64,000 nt of DNA. Origin: Salibacteraceae bacterium (GTDB lineage Bacteria; Bacteroidota; Bacteroidia; Flavobacteriales_G; Salibacteraceae). Numbering within the stretch: the stretch's first letter is position 1; each line of letters opens with the position of its first letter. The position numbers were made by a program, and so were the translations under genes. The notes beneath the pieces are model-generated. The model was not told the DNA's origin. It worked only from the letters and a program-made list of their open reading frames with translations, and did not search any database. Where the stretch lies: contig JAGYJZ010000004.1 of the NCBI GenBank assembly GCA_018401875.1, positions 62,001 to 126,000 of the forward strand, written 5' to 3'. Shown here piece by piece: positions 34,868-45,191 of the stretch.

Positions 34868-37800
34868 TTGAAGCACTTATTAACCATTCTTGTTTTCCTT
34901 CCATTGGTCGCTTTGGGTCAATTCACTGACGCATTTACAGATGGCGATTTTAGTAACAATCCCACATGGCAAGGCGAAGAAGCAAATTTTGAGGTGGATG
35001 CAAACGATGCTTTACGCCTCAACGCACCGGCTGTTACCGACAAATCATTTCTCTATACTTCGTCCATCGCCATTGATACCGCAAGCTGGCAATGCTATGT
35101 AAGAATGGAATTTAATCCTTCGGCAAGCAACAAAGCCAGAATCTACCTTGTGAGTGATCAGCCAAATTTAGAGGCCGCACTCAATGGCTACTTTATCCAA
35201 CTTGGAAACACCGAAGACGAGGTGAGCTTGTATCGCCAATCAGGAACTTCAACAACAAAAATCATCGATGGCGAAGATGGAATCTTGAATGAAGCTGTTG
35301 TTGAAGTATTGGTTCGAGCCACACGCGATACGGATGGAAACTGGGAGCTATTTGCTGATACAAGTTTGACTGCAAATTATATCTCGCAAGGCGTTGTGCA
35401 AGACACCACGCATCAAACCTCAGCCTACTTTGGCGTGCTTTGCGACTACACCAGTACGCGATCAGATAAGTTTTATTTTGACGATTTCGTGGTGACAGGA
35501 AACGCATATTTAGACCTCAATCCACCGGTGATTTCAAGTGTGATAGCCACGAATGCAAACAGCCTTCAGCTTACATTCAACGAAGCGCTTGACCAATCCA
35601 GTGCAGAAACTGTGGGAAATTATTCGGTAAACAATGGCATTGGATCGCCCAGCATAGCTGTATTGATTCAGCCAACGGTAGTAGACTTAACCTTCGGATC
35701 TGCTTTCCCAGTTGGAACGGAATTGACCCTCACCACAAATCAAGTAAGCGATGTGAGCGGAAACCCGATCGTGAATTCAAGCAACGTATTCATTTATTTC
35801 GAATTTGGATCGCCTGCCTTTAAAGACATAATAATCAACGAGTTTATGGCTGACCCCACGCCACCAATGGGATTGCCCGAACTCGAATACGTTGAACTAT
35901 ACAACGTGAGCAGCAGCTACTTCAACGTGAGCGACTTGGTTTTTTCTGATGCCGCTAGTTCAGGTTCAGTGACGACATTCGAAGTGCTGGCGCCTGGAGA
36001 ATATGTGATCTTGTGTGCCGCAGCAAACACCGCGGCATTCGCTCCATTTGGACGCACCATCGCGCTGACTTCACTTCCTGCGCTCAATAATTCAGGTGAC
36101 GAAATTTCGATTTCGATCGACAGTGTTATCATTGACCAACTGTCTTACGATTTGAGTTGGTACAACGACCCGATAAAAGACGATGGCGGTTATTCCTTGG
36201 AGCTCATCAACCCTACCAATCCGTGTAGCGGTAAAAACAACTGGACGGCTTCAACTAGCGCACAAGGCGGCACACCGGGCCAATTGAACAGTGTATTCAA
36301 CAACGACCCCGATATTACTTCGCCAACGGCCGAACGCATTGAAATTTTGAGCCTCACTGAACTCGAAGTTGTTTTTGACGAAGTGATGGACAGCGCATCG
36401 TTGGCACTGGGAAACTACACAATCAACAATAGCATAGCCATACAATCAGTTCAGCTTGATGCGTATTTTGAACGAGTAATACTGAACCTCACTCCTGCGT
36501 TGGATTCGAGTGTCGCCTATACGCTCACCATTTCAGGGCAAAGTGATTGCTCAGGAAACAGCATCGAAGCAACGAGTTTTGAGTTCGGCATTGGTTCGTC
36601 ACCGAAGCCTTACGACCTTATCATCAATGAAATTTACCCTGTTCCTTCTGAAACTTCGAGCATGCCAAATGCCGAATACGTAGAAATTTATAACCGGAGT
36701 GACAAGCTGATTTCAACCGCTGGATTGAGGTTTGCAGACGCCACTTCTTCTTCTGCTTTATTTACGCGGTCGATCCTTCCTGAAGAATACGTGATCGTTT
36801 GTGACGATGCATATGAAGCCTTGTTCAGCGCCTTTGGCAAGGTAATTCCTTGCGCTACCTTACCGAGTTTAAACAATAGAGGCGATCAACTTTCCCTCAC
36901 GTTTGAAGGAATAGAGATTGATGCTGTTTCCTATTCAGAATCGTGGTATGAAGATGAAAAAAAGGCGGATGGAGGATGGAGTTTGGAGCGCATCTCCCCC
37001 AACGACCTTTGCGGCACCGCAAGCAATTGGACGGAAAGTGAAGCATCGATTGGTGGAAGTCCTGGCGCTGAAAACTCCATTTTTAAGGACCTTTCCATGC
37101 CTACCATCACGATTGAATCCGCACAATTCACAAGCTTAAATTCAATCGAATTGAATTTTAGTGGGCGCCTTGATTCCCTTTTCAATCCTGCAGCACGTTT
37201 AAATGGAGACCTACTCAGCATGACATTTTCTGCGTCTGGTGATGGCAGCGTGGTGCTTTCAGAAAACCAATTTAAAGACGGACAGCTCTATTTCATTGAA
37301 ATCGATTCGTTGCTCAATTGTGCTGGATTTGCCAGTTATGATTTGAGCGTTGAGCTCTATTTACACGACTCAGGCGATGTGGTGATCAATGAAGTGCTGT
37401 CGAATCCGCGAGGTTCGGGAAGTGATTTCGTGGAATTATTCAATTCCGCCCAATATGCGATCAACCTCAACGGATGGTCGCTGGCTTACTTCGATTCAAG
37501 AGACAGTTTGAGGTTTAACCTCATTCCATCAAAAACATTGGGCACGCAAGGCTATGTTGCTTTGTGTGAAGACGCCAATAACATACTTGTCAATTATCCA
37601 TTCGCAGTGGAAGACAATCTGCATTTGACTGACTTACCGAGCTACCCCAACAGTGAAGGGTCGGTGATTCTTTACGATCCACTCTCGCGACAAATGGACC
37701 GTTTAGATTATACCGAAGAGTTGCATTTTGCTTTGTTGGATGATTTAGACGGTGTGTCGCTTGAGCGTTTAAGTCCTTCAAGGCCGAGCAGCGATGCTGG

Positions 37801-38203
37801 CAATTGGCATTCAGCATCATCAACAGAAAATTACGCGACTCCGGGTTACCGAAATTCGCAAGACTATCAAACTTCAAATCAGGCAGCAGGAGTAACACTC
37901 AGCGGTGAATTTATTTCTCCCGATAACGATGGCTACCAAGATGTGGTAAACATCAACTACAATTTTCCTTCGGCCGGCTACTCCATGACTGTGCGCGTAT
38001 TTAACGACCGCGGAGTAGAAATTAAAACCGTAGCCAGCAATCAATTGATCGGTGCTGATGGAAGTTTTACGTGGGACGGCACCAACGACAATGGCGAAAA
38101 AGCCGCTACCGGCATCCACATCATATTGGTAGAAGCCTTTAACCTGAAAAATGAAAAGTTAAGGTTTCGTTTACCCGTTGTCGTAGCTTCAAGACTCAAG
38201 TAG
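34868..38203 (+). CDS. Large secreted protein with three lamin-tail domains and a FlgD-like C-terminal module
   Basis: The 1111-residue product starts at TTG (34868), the only start that gives the signal peptide MKHLLTILVFLPLVALGQ. A laminin-G/concanavalin-like region (about 20-215) is followed by Ig-like units (SVIATNANSLQLTFNEALDQ; EILSLTELEVVFDEVMD) alternating with three lamin-tail domains, recognised by IINEFMADPTPP, IINEIYPVPSE and VINEVLSNPRG, each with YVELYN or FVELFN. The C-terminal 90 residues (ISPDNDGYQDVVNINYNF, VRVFNDRGVEI, FTWDGTNDNGEKAATG) form a FlgD-Ig-like or gliding-motility-associated (type B-like) terminal module, which may serve in T9SS export. Surface localisation is expected; ligand unknown. 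Confidence 0.88.
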   Translation: MKHLLTILVFLPLVALGQFTDAFTDGDFSNNPTWQGEEANFEVDANDALRLNAPAVTDKSFLYTSSIAIDTASWQCYVRMEFNPSASNKARIYLVSDQPNLEAALNGYFIQLGNTEDEVSLYRQSGTSTTKIIDGEDGILNEAVVEVLVRATRDTDGNWELFADTSLTANYISQGVVQDTTHQTSAYFGVLCDYTSTRSDKFYFDDFVVTGNAYLDLNPPVISSVIATNANSLQLTFNEALDQSSAETVGNYSVNNGIGSPSIAVLIQPTVVDLTFGSAFPVGTELTLTTNQVSDVSGNPIVNSSNVFIYFEFGSPAFKDIIINEFMADPTPPMGLPELEYVELYNVSSSYFNVSDLVFSDAASSGSVTTFEVLAPGEYVILCAAANTAAFAPFGRTIALTSLPALNNSGDEISISIDSVIIDQLSYDLSWYNDPIKDDGGYSLELINPTNPCSGKNNWTASTSAQGGTPGQLNSVFNNDPDITSPTAERIEILSLTELEVVFDEVMDSASLALGNYTINNSIAIQSVQLDAYFERVILNLTPALDSSVAYTLTISGQSDCSGNSIEATSFEFGIGSSPKPYDLIINEIYPVPSETSSMPNAEYVEIYNRSDKLISTAGLRFADATSSSALFTRSILPEEYVIVCDDAYEALFSAFGKVIPCATLPSLNNRGDQLSLTFEGIEIDAVSYSESWYEDEKKADGGWSLERISPNDLCGTASNWTESEASIGGSPGAENSIFKDLSMPTITIESAQFTSLNSIELNFSGRLDSLFNPAARLNGDLLSMTFSASGDGSVVLSENQFKDGQLYFIEIDSLLNCAGFASYDLSVELYLHDSGDVVINEVLSNPRGSGSDFVELFNSAQYAINLNGWSLAYFDSRDSLRFNLIPSKTLGTQGYVALCEDANNILVNYPFAVEDNLHLTDLPSYPNSEGSVILYDPLSRQMDRLDYTEELHFALLDDLDGVSLERLSPSRPSSDAGNWHSASSTENYATPGYRNSQDYQTSNQAAGVTLSGEFISPDNDGYQDVVNINYNFPSAGYSMTVRVFNDRGVEIKTVASNQLIGADGSFTWDGTNDNGEKAATGIHIILVEAFNLKNEKLRFRLPVVVASRLK

Positions 38204-38284
38204 TTAAAAAGACGAGTTAATTAATCTTTAATTAATATTCACGCAAGCAAGTCTTTCCACCTTTGCACAAATAAAAATTTAGAC

Positions 38285-41158
38285 ATGAAAAAACTTTTAC
38301 TTTCTCTCTTATTTGTAGGTGGTGCTTCGTTGATTACGAAAGCTCAACTATTGGTAGAGAATTTCGATTACACAGCCGGCACATTATTGACGGCAAACGG
38401 ATGGACAGCGCACAGCGGTGCTGGCCAAACACCTATTACTGTTGGCTCTTCAAGCCTCACTTTTCCAACGTATTCACCGGTTGGTGTTGGCGGATTAGCA
38501 GTAAGCTCTAACACTGGTGAAGACGTTAACCTTTCGTTCACGGAAGTAACATCTGGCAGTACTTATGCCAGCTTCTTGATGACTGTTGACACCATTGGTG
38601 GGAGCGGCTATTTTTTCCATTTCATGGAAACAGCTGCTTCTTTCAACTACAGAGGAAGAGTGTTTTTCCAAGAAGATGGTACAAACCCTAATGCTATGAA
38701 CTTCGGTTTGTCAAATGGATCTGGAACCGGAACATACGACACCACTCCTTTCTTGAAAGGCGATACAGTTTTAGTTGTTTTAAAATACACCATCGTAGCT
38801 GGTGCCTCAAATGACGAAGTGAGTCTCTTTGTGTTTGATCCTTCTGGCTCATTTGCCACTGAACCTGCCACCCCGCTTATTGGGCCTTTGACCTCTGCTA
38901 GCGTAAGCGATATTAATCCTGGCAGAATTGCTTTGAGACAGTTTAACAGCTCTACCCATTTTACAGTTGATGCCATCCAAGTTAATACTGTGTGGAATAT
39001 GCAACCTCCAGGGCTTGCTCAAATCGACCTTCCTATTACTTGGGACGACACGGCAAATGTTGATTACACCACCGTTCCTTTTGGTGGAACAAACTCTGCA
39101 CTTGGGCTCGACCCGATGAACGCTACAAACAATGTACTTGAAGTAGTTAAGACCACTGGGGCTCAAACTTGGGCAGGTGTTACACTTAGTACAACTGCTG
39201 GATTGGCTTCAACAATTCCTTTCACAGCAAACGATAATTTAATCTCTGTAGACGTGTATTCGCCTGCAGCAGGAATGACTATAAAGCTAAAAGCCGAAGT
39301 AGTAGGATCGCCAGCTCAAAGTGTTGAAACAGATATGACCACAACGGTTGCTAACGCTTGGGAAACATTGGTGTTTGACTTTACAAATAACACACCTTCA
39401 ACTCCTGCTATCAACTACGCCTTCAACTACAACATGCTATCTGCTTTCTTCGACTTTGGTGTAGTGGGAGCCAACGATACGTTTTACTGTGATAGCGTTT
39501 ATTTTGGTGGTAGTGTTCCTACTCCTGAGTTCAACATTACCAGCGCAAGCAGCATCGTAACAGAAGAGGCTGATGCAATGAGTTATGACATTATCTACAA
39601 CTGCAACAACCTTACAGGCAATACTGCAACAGTAGAGTTTGCAATGGATGCTGCTTCAACGGCTAATATGAATGATTTCACCATCAATGGCTCATTACCA
39701 CTTACGTTGGTGGCGTTACCTTTCCAAAACACGACTGATACAATAACTGTAACCATCGTGAACGACATCGCACGAGAACAGCCTGAAGATTTAATTTTTG
39801 TTCTACAAAACTCTGTAAACGCGAATATTGGAACTGCTAACCAAGTGGAAATCACTATCAATGATGATGACAATTTCTATCCTATAGCCGATATCAACAA
39901 CGATGATGCAAATGGAGTACCTGATTCTATCGGCAATGTATACTGGACAAAAGGCGTGGTTCTTGGAATCGACTTTGACGGAAACGCGGGTCTATCTTTC
40001 ACCCTATGGGACAATGAAGGAATCAACATCTTCAACTTCATTGATGTTAGCGACTACGTAGTTACCGAGGGTGACTCATTGATGGTGCGCGGAGAAATTG
40101 ACTTCTTCAATGGTCTAACCGAAGTTTTTGTTGATTCGATTAAGGTAATCAATTCTGGAAATCCACTTCCATCTCCAATGCTTGTTGCCGCCCCAAGTCA
40201 AATGACAGAATCTGAGCCAATCAAAATTAACAATGTTCAAGTGATCGATGCTGGCCAGTGGCCAAGTGGAGGATCAAGCAATGTTCGTTTACTTACTTGC
40301 CTCGGAGATACGATTGTGATGCGCATCGATTCTGACACAGACATTAACGATAATTGGCCAACTGCACCAACCGGCTTGTTCAATGTAACTGGAATTGGAG
40401 GTCAATTTGACAACTCTGCTCCTTACTTGGACAACTATCAAATCTTCCCTGTCTATTTTACGGACATCGACACTACTTCCATGCCTACTCCAAGCTTGTT
40501 GATCAATGAATTGATGGCCGAGAATGACACGTCTTACCAAGATGAGAATGGCGACTATGACGATTGGATCGAGCTTTACAACCCAGGTACTTCCGATGTT
40601 TCGCTTGCTGGTTTATTCGTTACAAATGACGACCTTGACATCACGAAGTTTCAAATAGATATGGCTTCTACTGAGATGGTTCCTGCCGGTGGCTATGCCA
40701 TCATTTGGGCTGATAATGAAACCACACAAGGTGACCTTCACACCAACTTTGAGTTGGATGCAGCTGGCGGTTATGTTGGCTTAGCTTACATGAATGGATG
40801 TGCTGTTGAAATGATTGATGATATAGAATACGTGGCACTTGAGGCCAACCAATCCTATGGACGTGAGTCTGACGGTGGAACTCCTTGGGTGATTTTTGAT
40901 ATTGCTACGCCAAACGCGATGAACCAATACTTATCTGTGGAAGAGTTCAGCAACTCAAGCCTTAAAGCTTGGCCTAATCCAAACAATGGTGAGGCGCTTT
41001 TCTTCAATGAAAAAGTATCATTTAGCTTGTATAACTTGACTGGTCAGTTGATCATGACTGAAAACAACGTTACATCGACTAATCTTTCTGACTTGACAGA
41101 GGGCTTATACATAATCGAAACAACTTCTGGAGAAGCCTTCAGAGTGATCGTGAAATAA
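38285..41158 (+). CDS. T9SS-sorted surface protein with Calx-beta-like, OB-like and lamin-tail domains
   Basis: A 957-residue protein with signal peptide (MKKLLLSLLFVGGASLITKA). The N-terminal half has two jelly-roll-like regions (to about residue 410). Residues of about 415-535 resemble a Calx-beta domain (VEFAMDAASTANMNDFTING, TVTIVNDIAREQPEDLIFVL, VEITINDDD). A nucleic-acid-binding-like OB region (about 545-735) is followed by a lamin-tail domain (LLINELMAENDTS, DDWIELYNPG). The last 70 residues (LKAWPNPNNGEALFF to AFRVIVK) are a type A T9SS sorting domain. A strong terminator follows. Similar composites occur among secreted nucleases, but no nuclease domain was recognised here. Confidence 0.88.
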   Translation: MKKLLLSLLFVGGASLITKAQLLVENFDYTAGTLLTANGWTAHSGAGQTPITVGSSSLTFPTYSPVGVGGLAVSSNTGEDVNLSFTEVTSGSTYASFLMTVDTIGGSGYFFHFMETAASFNYRGRVFFQEDGTNPNAMNFGLSNGSGTGTYDTTPFLKGDTVLVVLKYTIVAGASNDEVSLFVFDPSGSFATEPATPLIGPLTSASVSDINPGRIALRQFNSSTHFTVDAIQVNTVWNMQPPGLAQIDLPITWDDTANVDYTTVPFGGTNSALGLDPMNATNNVLEVVKTTGAQTWAGVTLSTTAGLASTIPFTANDNLISVDVYSPAAGMTIKLKAEVVGSPAQSVETDMTTTVANAWETLVFDFTNNTPSTPAINYAFNYNMLSAFFDFGVVGANDTFYCDSVYFGGSVPTPEFNITSASSIVTEEADAMSYDIIYNCNNLTGNTATVEFAMDAASTANMNDFTINGSLPLTLVALPFQNTTDTITVTIVNDIAREQPEDLIFVLQNSVNANIGTANQVEITINDDDNFYPIADINNDDANGVPDSIGNVYWTKGVVLGIDFDGNAGLSFTLWDNEGINIFNFIDVSDYVVTEGDSLMVRGEIDFFNGLTEVFVDSIKVINSGNPLPSPMLVAAPSQMTESEPIKINNVQVIDAGQWPSGGSSNVRLLTCLGDTIVMRIDSDTDINDNWPTAPTGLFNVTGIGGQFDNSAPYLDNYQIFPVYFTDIDTTSMPTPSLLINELMAENDTSYQDENGDYDDWIELYNPGTSDVSLAGLFVTNDDLDITKFQIDMASTEMVPAGGYAIIWADNETTQGDLHTNFELDAAGGYVGLAYMNGCAVEMIDDIEYVALEANQSYGRESDGGTPWVIFDIATPNAMNQYLSVEEFSNSSLKAWPNPNNGEALFFNEKVSFSLYNLTGQLIMTENNVTSTNLSDLTEGLYIIETTSGEAFRVIVK

Positions 41159-41177
41159 GGATCGAACTTCAAAACCA

Positions 41178-41211
41178 AAAAAGCCCCGCGAATTATCGCG
41201 GGGCTTTTTTT
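41178..41211 (+). terminator. Intrinsic terminator after the T9SS surface protein gene
   Basis: A perfect 9-bp stem AGCCCCGCG / CGCGGGGCT (41182-41190, 41197-41205) with a 6-base AATTAT loop is followed by a T-run to 41211, 20 bp after the stop codon. Confidence 0.93.
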
Positions 41212-41247
41212 GTGTCAACTTTCGGCTGCCAACATTGTTTTAATAGT

Positions 41248-41637
41248 ATGAAAAGCATTTCACGTGACGTTGTTGTAAAATCAATCAGACCTGAGCTTAA
41301 TCTCATTTCAGCCTCAGGTGACATTGAGCTTTTTCAAAACAGCGTTCTTCGCCCCATATTGAAATTTCAAAACGAGTTTTTGCTGGCTACCGCGAGGCAA
41401 TACATTAAAAAGTACCACAAGAGTTTCAATGCATTGAAGAAGGTCAATCAAGAATCAATTCTCGTGCAAGCTTCAAAACAAGACCCTGAATTTAGATCGT
41501 TCGTAGTTTGGCCTGTTGTAGGAATGATGACCACGACTGAACTGGATTTCTACCATCAGCACCGAGGCGAACTAAACAAGCGCATCAGCACGATGGCATT
41601 GCAACGCATACTGAGCCAAATGGAGCGCCTGTATTAA
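41248..41637 (+). CDS. Conserved-type hypothetical protein
   Basis: The start at ATG 41248 (MKSISRDVVVKSIRPELN) was preferred; the longer frame begins inside the upstream terminator. The 129-residue product is helical and basic, without signal peptide or membrane helix, with RPILKFQNEFLLATARQYIKKYH and a central VVWPVVGMMTTTELDFY. I have the impression of similar short proteins in flavobacterial genomes, but can name no function. Its stop codon directly abuts that of the convergent serine hydrolase gene. Confidence 0.7.
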   Translation: MKSISRDVVVKSIRPELNLISASGDIELFQNSVLRPILKFQNEFLLATARQYIKKYHKSFNALKKVNQESILVQASKQDPEFRSFVVWPVVGMMTTTELDFYHQHRGELNKRISTMALQRILSQMERLY

Positions 41638-43137
41638 TTATTGCTTTACGAAATAGAGCTTGTCGAAATGAAAGTCGTAGTTGGGCAGGTCAATGGTAAA
41701 CCCTTTAATGATGTCTTCTTTCACATCAAACGTTGCTACACCAAAGGGTAAGAATGGATCGTTGACATTAAACTTATAGGCATGATCGTTCCACGGCTCC
41801 ATTTTTCCCGTAAAGAGCTCTTTAGCGGGCAGCAATGATAAAATCAGCCCATCTTCACCCATGCTCACCTCAGCCTTGCCGTACATTGCATCTTCGTAAA
41901 TCCCTAAATAATCTGTGTTGGGCAACATCATTGGATCTTCCTTTCTTGTTTCTAGTCGTTTTACTTCCTTCTCCTGCTCGCGCTGATTACCAGCAAGTTT
42001 AAACTCATAAAACATATCGAGCCATTTCGTGTAATCCCTTCCATTCGCCCAATCGATTACTGCATACATCAGAAAGTTGGGCACTGAAGTCATATCATTG
42101 GTCAATGTGATGATTCCTAAATTATCTTCTGGCACAAGGGCTAATTTTGAAATATAACCTGGTAGACCGCCACCATGATGGATCACTTTTTTACCGTCAT
42201 AGTCCATCAAAAACCAACCGAGACCGTAGCCCTTAAAATGCGTTCCATTGCGCTGGTCAAAAGCTCCTACTGCTAATGGCGTATGCAATGACCACAATTT
42301 GTTTATCGTCTGTGGAGAAAGTAAGGTGTCGCCTTTCACAATGCCGTTATCCAACCAAAAGTCAATCCACTTACTCATGTCAGCCGTGCTTGAGTTGAGT
42401 GCGGCCGTGGCCCCACTGTTGTCATAGCTGAGCATAAAAATTTCATTGCCCTTCAGATGGGGTTTAGCCGTGTTTAAATCAGTTGAAAATGTTTGAAACG
42501 ATGATGTTGTGCGCACCATGCCCAACGGCTTCAAGATGCGCGATTCAACGAATGCATCCCACGACATGCCCGATACACTTTCGATCACCTCTCCTGCTGT
42601 CATAAACATCAAGTTTTGGTAGCCAAACTCTTCCCTAAAACCATGCGTCAATGGTCGCGCGCGCAAGCGTTCTATAGCCTCTTTTCGAGTGTATGTACTA
42701 CCATACCACAATAAATCTCCGTCAAAAGTGATCAATCCGCTTCGATGGCAGAGCAAATCTTCGATCGTCATATTGGCCGTAACATAGGGGTCGTATAAAG
42801 CAAACCACGGCAGGTGGTCTATTACTTTGTCGTCCCATTTGAGTTTTCCCTCGTCAACCAACATACCAATGCCTGCTGAAGTAAACGCTTTTGAAAGTGA
42901 CGCAATACCATAAAGTGTGTTTTCATCAGGAGGTCCCGTTTTGGCCTTTTCACTCTTTTCACCGAAGTTGGCATTGAGCACAACGAGTCCGTCCTTGACT
43001 ACCGAAACCGACATGGCGGGCAATTCAAACTTTTCGTAGCACGATTGTAAAAATGTATTGAACTCTTCGGGATTGGGTTGTGCAATTGTTTGAACAGACC
43101 ATGCTATGGAAAGGGAAATGAGGAATAATTTCTTCAT
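41638..43137 (-). CDS. Serine hydrolase of the class C beta-lactamase/PBP fold
   Basis: A secreted or periplasmic serine hydrolase (Beta-lactamase family PF00144-type) of 499 residues with signal peptide MKKLFLISLSIAWSVQTIAQ. The active-site SxxK is SLSK in YGIASLSKAFTSAGIG, the second motif YxN is YQN in GYQNLMFMTAGEV, and the third is HHGG in VIHHGGGLPGYI, replacing KTG as in many esterase/peptidase relatives. The C-terminal 130 residues form an extra domain (DUF3471-like). The HHGG variant points to a D-aminopeptidase or esterase rather than a true beta-lactamase; substrate unknown. Monocistronic. Confidence 0.9.
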   Translation of the reverse strand: MKKLFLISLSIAWSVQTIAQPNPEEFNTFLQSCYEKFELPAMSVSVVKDGLVVLNANFGEKSEKAKTGPPDENTLYGIASLSKAFTSAGIGMLVDEGKLKWDDKVIDHLPWFALYDPYVTANMTIEDLLCHRSGLITFDGDLLWYGSTYTRKEAIERLRARPLTHGFREEFGYQNLMFMTAGEVIESVSGMSWDAFVESRILKPLGMVRTTSSFQTFSTDLNTAKPHLKGNEIFMLSYDNSGATAALNSSTADMSKWIDFWLDNGIVKGDTLLSPQTINKLWSLHTPLAVGAFDQRNGTHFKGYGLGWFLMDYDGKKVIHHGGGLPGYISKLALVPEDNLGIITLTNDMTSVPNFLMYAVIDWANGRDYTKWLDMFYEFKLAGNQREQEKEVKRLETRKEDPMMLPNTDYLGIYEDAMYGKAEVSMGEDGLILSLLPAKELFTGKMEPWNDHAYKFNVNDPFLPFGVATFDVKEDIIKGFTIDLPNYDFHFDKLYFVKQ

Positions 43138-43189
43138 GGTAATGTTTGCTTATAAGTGCTTTGTGAGCCGCCTCAAAGTTAATCGGATT

Positions 43190-43225
43190 TAAAAACAACG
43201 GGCAGCCCAAATGAGCTGCCCGTTG
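43190..43225 (-). terminator. Intrinsic terminator of the Ig-repeat surface protein gene
   Basis: On the minus strand CAACGGGCAGC / GCTGCCCGTTG (arms 43196-43206 and 43215-43225) is followed by GTTTTTAAA, 28 bp after the stop codon of the gene at 43253. Confidence 0.8.
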
Positions 43226-43252
43226 TAGGTAGGTAGATATAGGTTTCGTTTG

Positions 43253-45004
43253 TTATTCAGTCACGATCAGTGAGGTATTTCCGACACCCTCGGGTGAGTT
43301 AAACTGAATTAAATAAACTCCGTTACTCATTTGATCTAGATTGAGTGAATGGTTACTCGAATTAACAGTAAAGCTTTGTACAGTTCTTCCTTGCGTATCG
43401 AAAAGTGTTACTGATGCATTATTTATCCACGTATCAGGAAAAGTAAACGACACCATGTCTTTAGCAGGATTTGGATACACAGTAACTTGTTGGGCAACGG
43501 GGTCTTCAATACCAACTGTTGAAACAGTAGTTGCAGCGGAGCCTTCGCAGCCAAACTCATCGATGACGGTAACCGTATAGGTGCCATTTTGAGTTACGGT
43601 GATGGAAGATGCTGTGCTACCGTTAGACCACTCGTAACTCGTGTAAGATCCTGAAATAAAAAGTTGAATGTTAAACCCTGCCGCGATCTGACTTTGAATG
43701 GCTGGATTTGGAACCGGTCGCTCGATCACGGCCAACTCTGCTGTTCCAGTGCACCCATCAGGAGCGGTTACGCGAATCACATATACACCGCCTGCAGAAA
43801 TTTCGAGCGAATCAGATGTACTAATTGTTACCGAATCCAGCATCCAATCGTATTCATTGTAAGACCCGATTACACCTGCGGTAAAAGACTCTCCAAAGCA
43901 TAAATCTATCGGGCCAACTGGATCTGTAACAGGCTCTAAGTCCTCAATGGTTAATGTCATTTGATCTGACCCAACACAGCCGTTGTTTCCATTGTATGTC
44001 GCGGTGTATGTTCCTGCTTGACTCACAAATCGAACAGGGCCTGTACTGCCATCTTCCCAAACTACGCTGGCGTTTGGAACATTGGCAAACAAAGCATAAG
44101 GTAAAGCGTCAGAACAAGTTGTTACGTCTGGTATATCAAATGATGGTGTAGTTAAAACATTGACGGTTTTACTCTCCACAACAGCACATTGCGTTAATGC
44201 GTCAGAAACTGTCACCGTGTAAGTTCCCGTTGAGTCAACGAAAATAGATGATGCAGTAGCGCCTGTATTCCAGAGATAATCAACTCCTGTTGAGGTTGAC
44301 GTTCCGTCTATGGTAATACCACCATTTCCACTGCAAAACGTAGTATCACTTCCTAAATCAACACCTGCTGGTTTAGGTCCATAGCAGCCAAACATTCTAA
44401 ACGCATAGCCCGAGTCATATGCATTAATTATTGGTCCGATGCAAGAATAAAGAGGAGCCCATGTCGTGCATCCGGTACCAAAACCATCGTTTGGATTAGT
44501 CCACATTCCCGCTTCACCAACTAGGTTAGAGTCTCTCAACCAATACCACTGCCCCCCTGTGCCTCCTGCGGGAAGAATGAAGTCTTTTCTTGCCTGAGCA
44601 ACCAGCCAATAACTTCCCGATGTTAGAACTATAGGATTATCAACCCAATCAGGCGTTAACCAAGCGTCTTGGTTGTAATCTACATCTGAAGTTATACTAT
44701 CTGAAAAAACCAACGGACCAAATGTTCCGCCCACATTCTCATATATTTTTACAACCATTCCTGCCTCAAGAACAGTTGCTGTGGGAGAATAAGTCCCATA
44801 AAAAATAATAGAATCCACATACCAAGTTTCACCAGCGGGTACTACAAAATCATCAGCACCAAAGCAATCTATAGCATTATTCGCGGTTTCAAAGTCCTGC
44901 GCGGCCATTCCCCCAGCCGGAGCTTGTATAGGGTCAAACAATAGAACTTGAGCAGACGATCCGAGAGAAATTAAGCAAAACAGTAAGAATAATAATTTTT
45001 TCAT
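43253..45004 (-). CDS. T9SS-sorted surface protein with Ig/SprB-like repeats
   Basis: The 583-residue product starts with a signal peptide (MKKLLFLLFCLISLGSSAQ). An N-terminal jelly-roll-like region (about 20-215) includes DCFGADDFVVPAGETWYVDS and three Cys. Ig-like units follow, with the recurring LWNTGATASSIFVDSTGTYTVTV, TCSDALPY and YEWSNGSTASSITVTQNGTY pattern. The last 80 residues (VTVYPNPAKDMVSFTF to TSLIVTE) are a type A T9SS sorting domain. It is likely anchored on the cell surface. A terminator follows the gene. No enzymatic motif was seen. Confidence 0.88.
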   Translation of the reverse strand: MKKLLFLLFCLISLGSSAQVLLFDPIQAPAGGMAAQDFETANNAIDCFGADDFVVPAGETWYVDSIIFYGTYSPTATVLEAGMVVKIYENVGGTFGPLVFSDSITSDVDYNQDAWLTPDWVDNPIVLTSGSYWLVAQARKDFILPAGGTGGQWYWLRDSNLVGEAGMWTNPNDGFGTGCTTWAPLYSCIGPIINAYDSGYAFRMFGCYGPKPAGVDLGSDTTFCSGNGGITIDGTSTSTGVDYLWNTGATASSIFVDSTGTYTVTVSDALTQCAVVESKTVNVLTTPSFDIPDVTTCSDALPYALFANVPNASVVWEDGSTGPVRFVSQAGTYTATYNGNNGCVGSDQMTLTIEDLEPVTDPVGPIDLCFGESFTAGVIGSYNEYDWMLDSVTISTSDSLEISAGGVYVIRVTAPDGCTGTAELAVIERPVPNPAIQSQIAAGFNIQLFISGSYTSYEWSNGSTASSITVTQNGTYTVTVIDEFGCEGSAATTVSTVGIEDPVAQQVTVYPNPAKDMVSFTFPDTWINNASVTLFDTQGRTVQSFTVNSSNHSLNLDQMSNGVYLIQFNSPEGVGNTSLIVTE

Positions 45005-45191
45005 AGTGTTAATATTATGGTTTCTCGATGAAATTAATGCTTTTATCGAAACAACACCTTTTTATGACAAATAATTTCAATTTCAATTTTGTCAAAAGCT
45101 GCCAATAATTGTAAAAAAGTGGAAGAATCGAGCCCAGAAAATGACGATCTAACTTTTCAAACTATCTTCGCCAGCATTGCATTTTTATGAC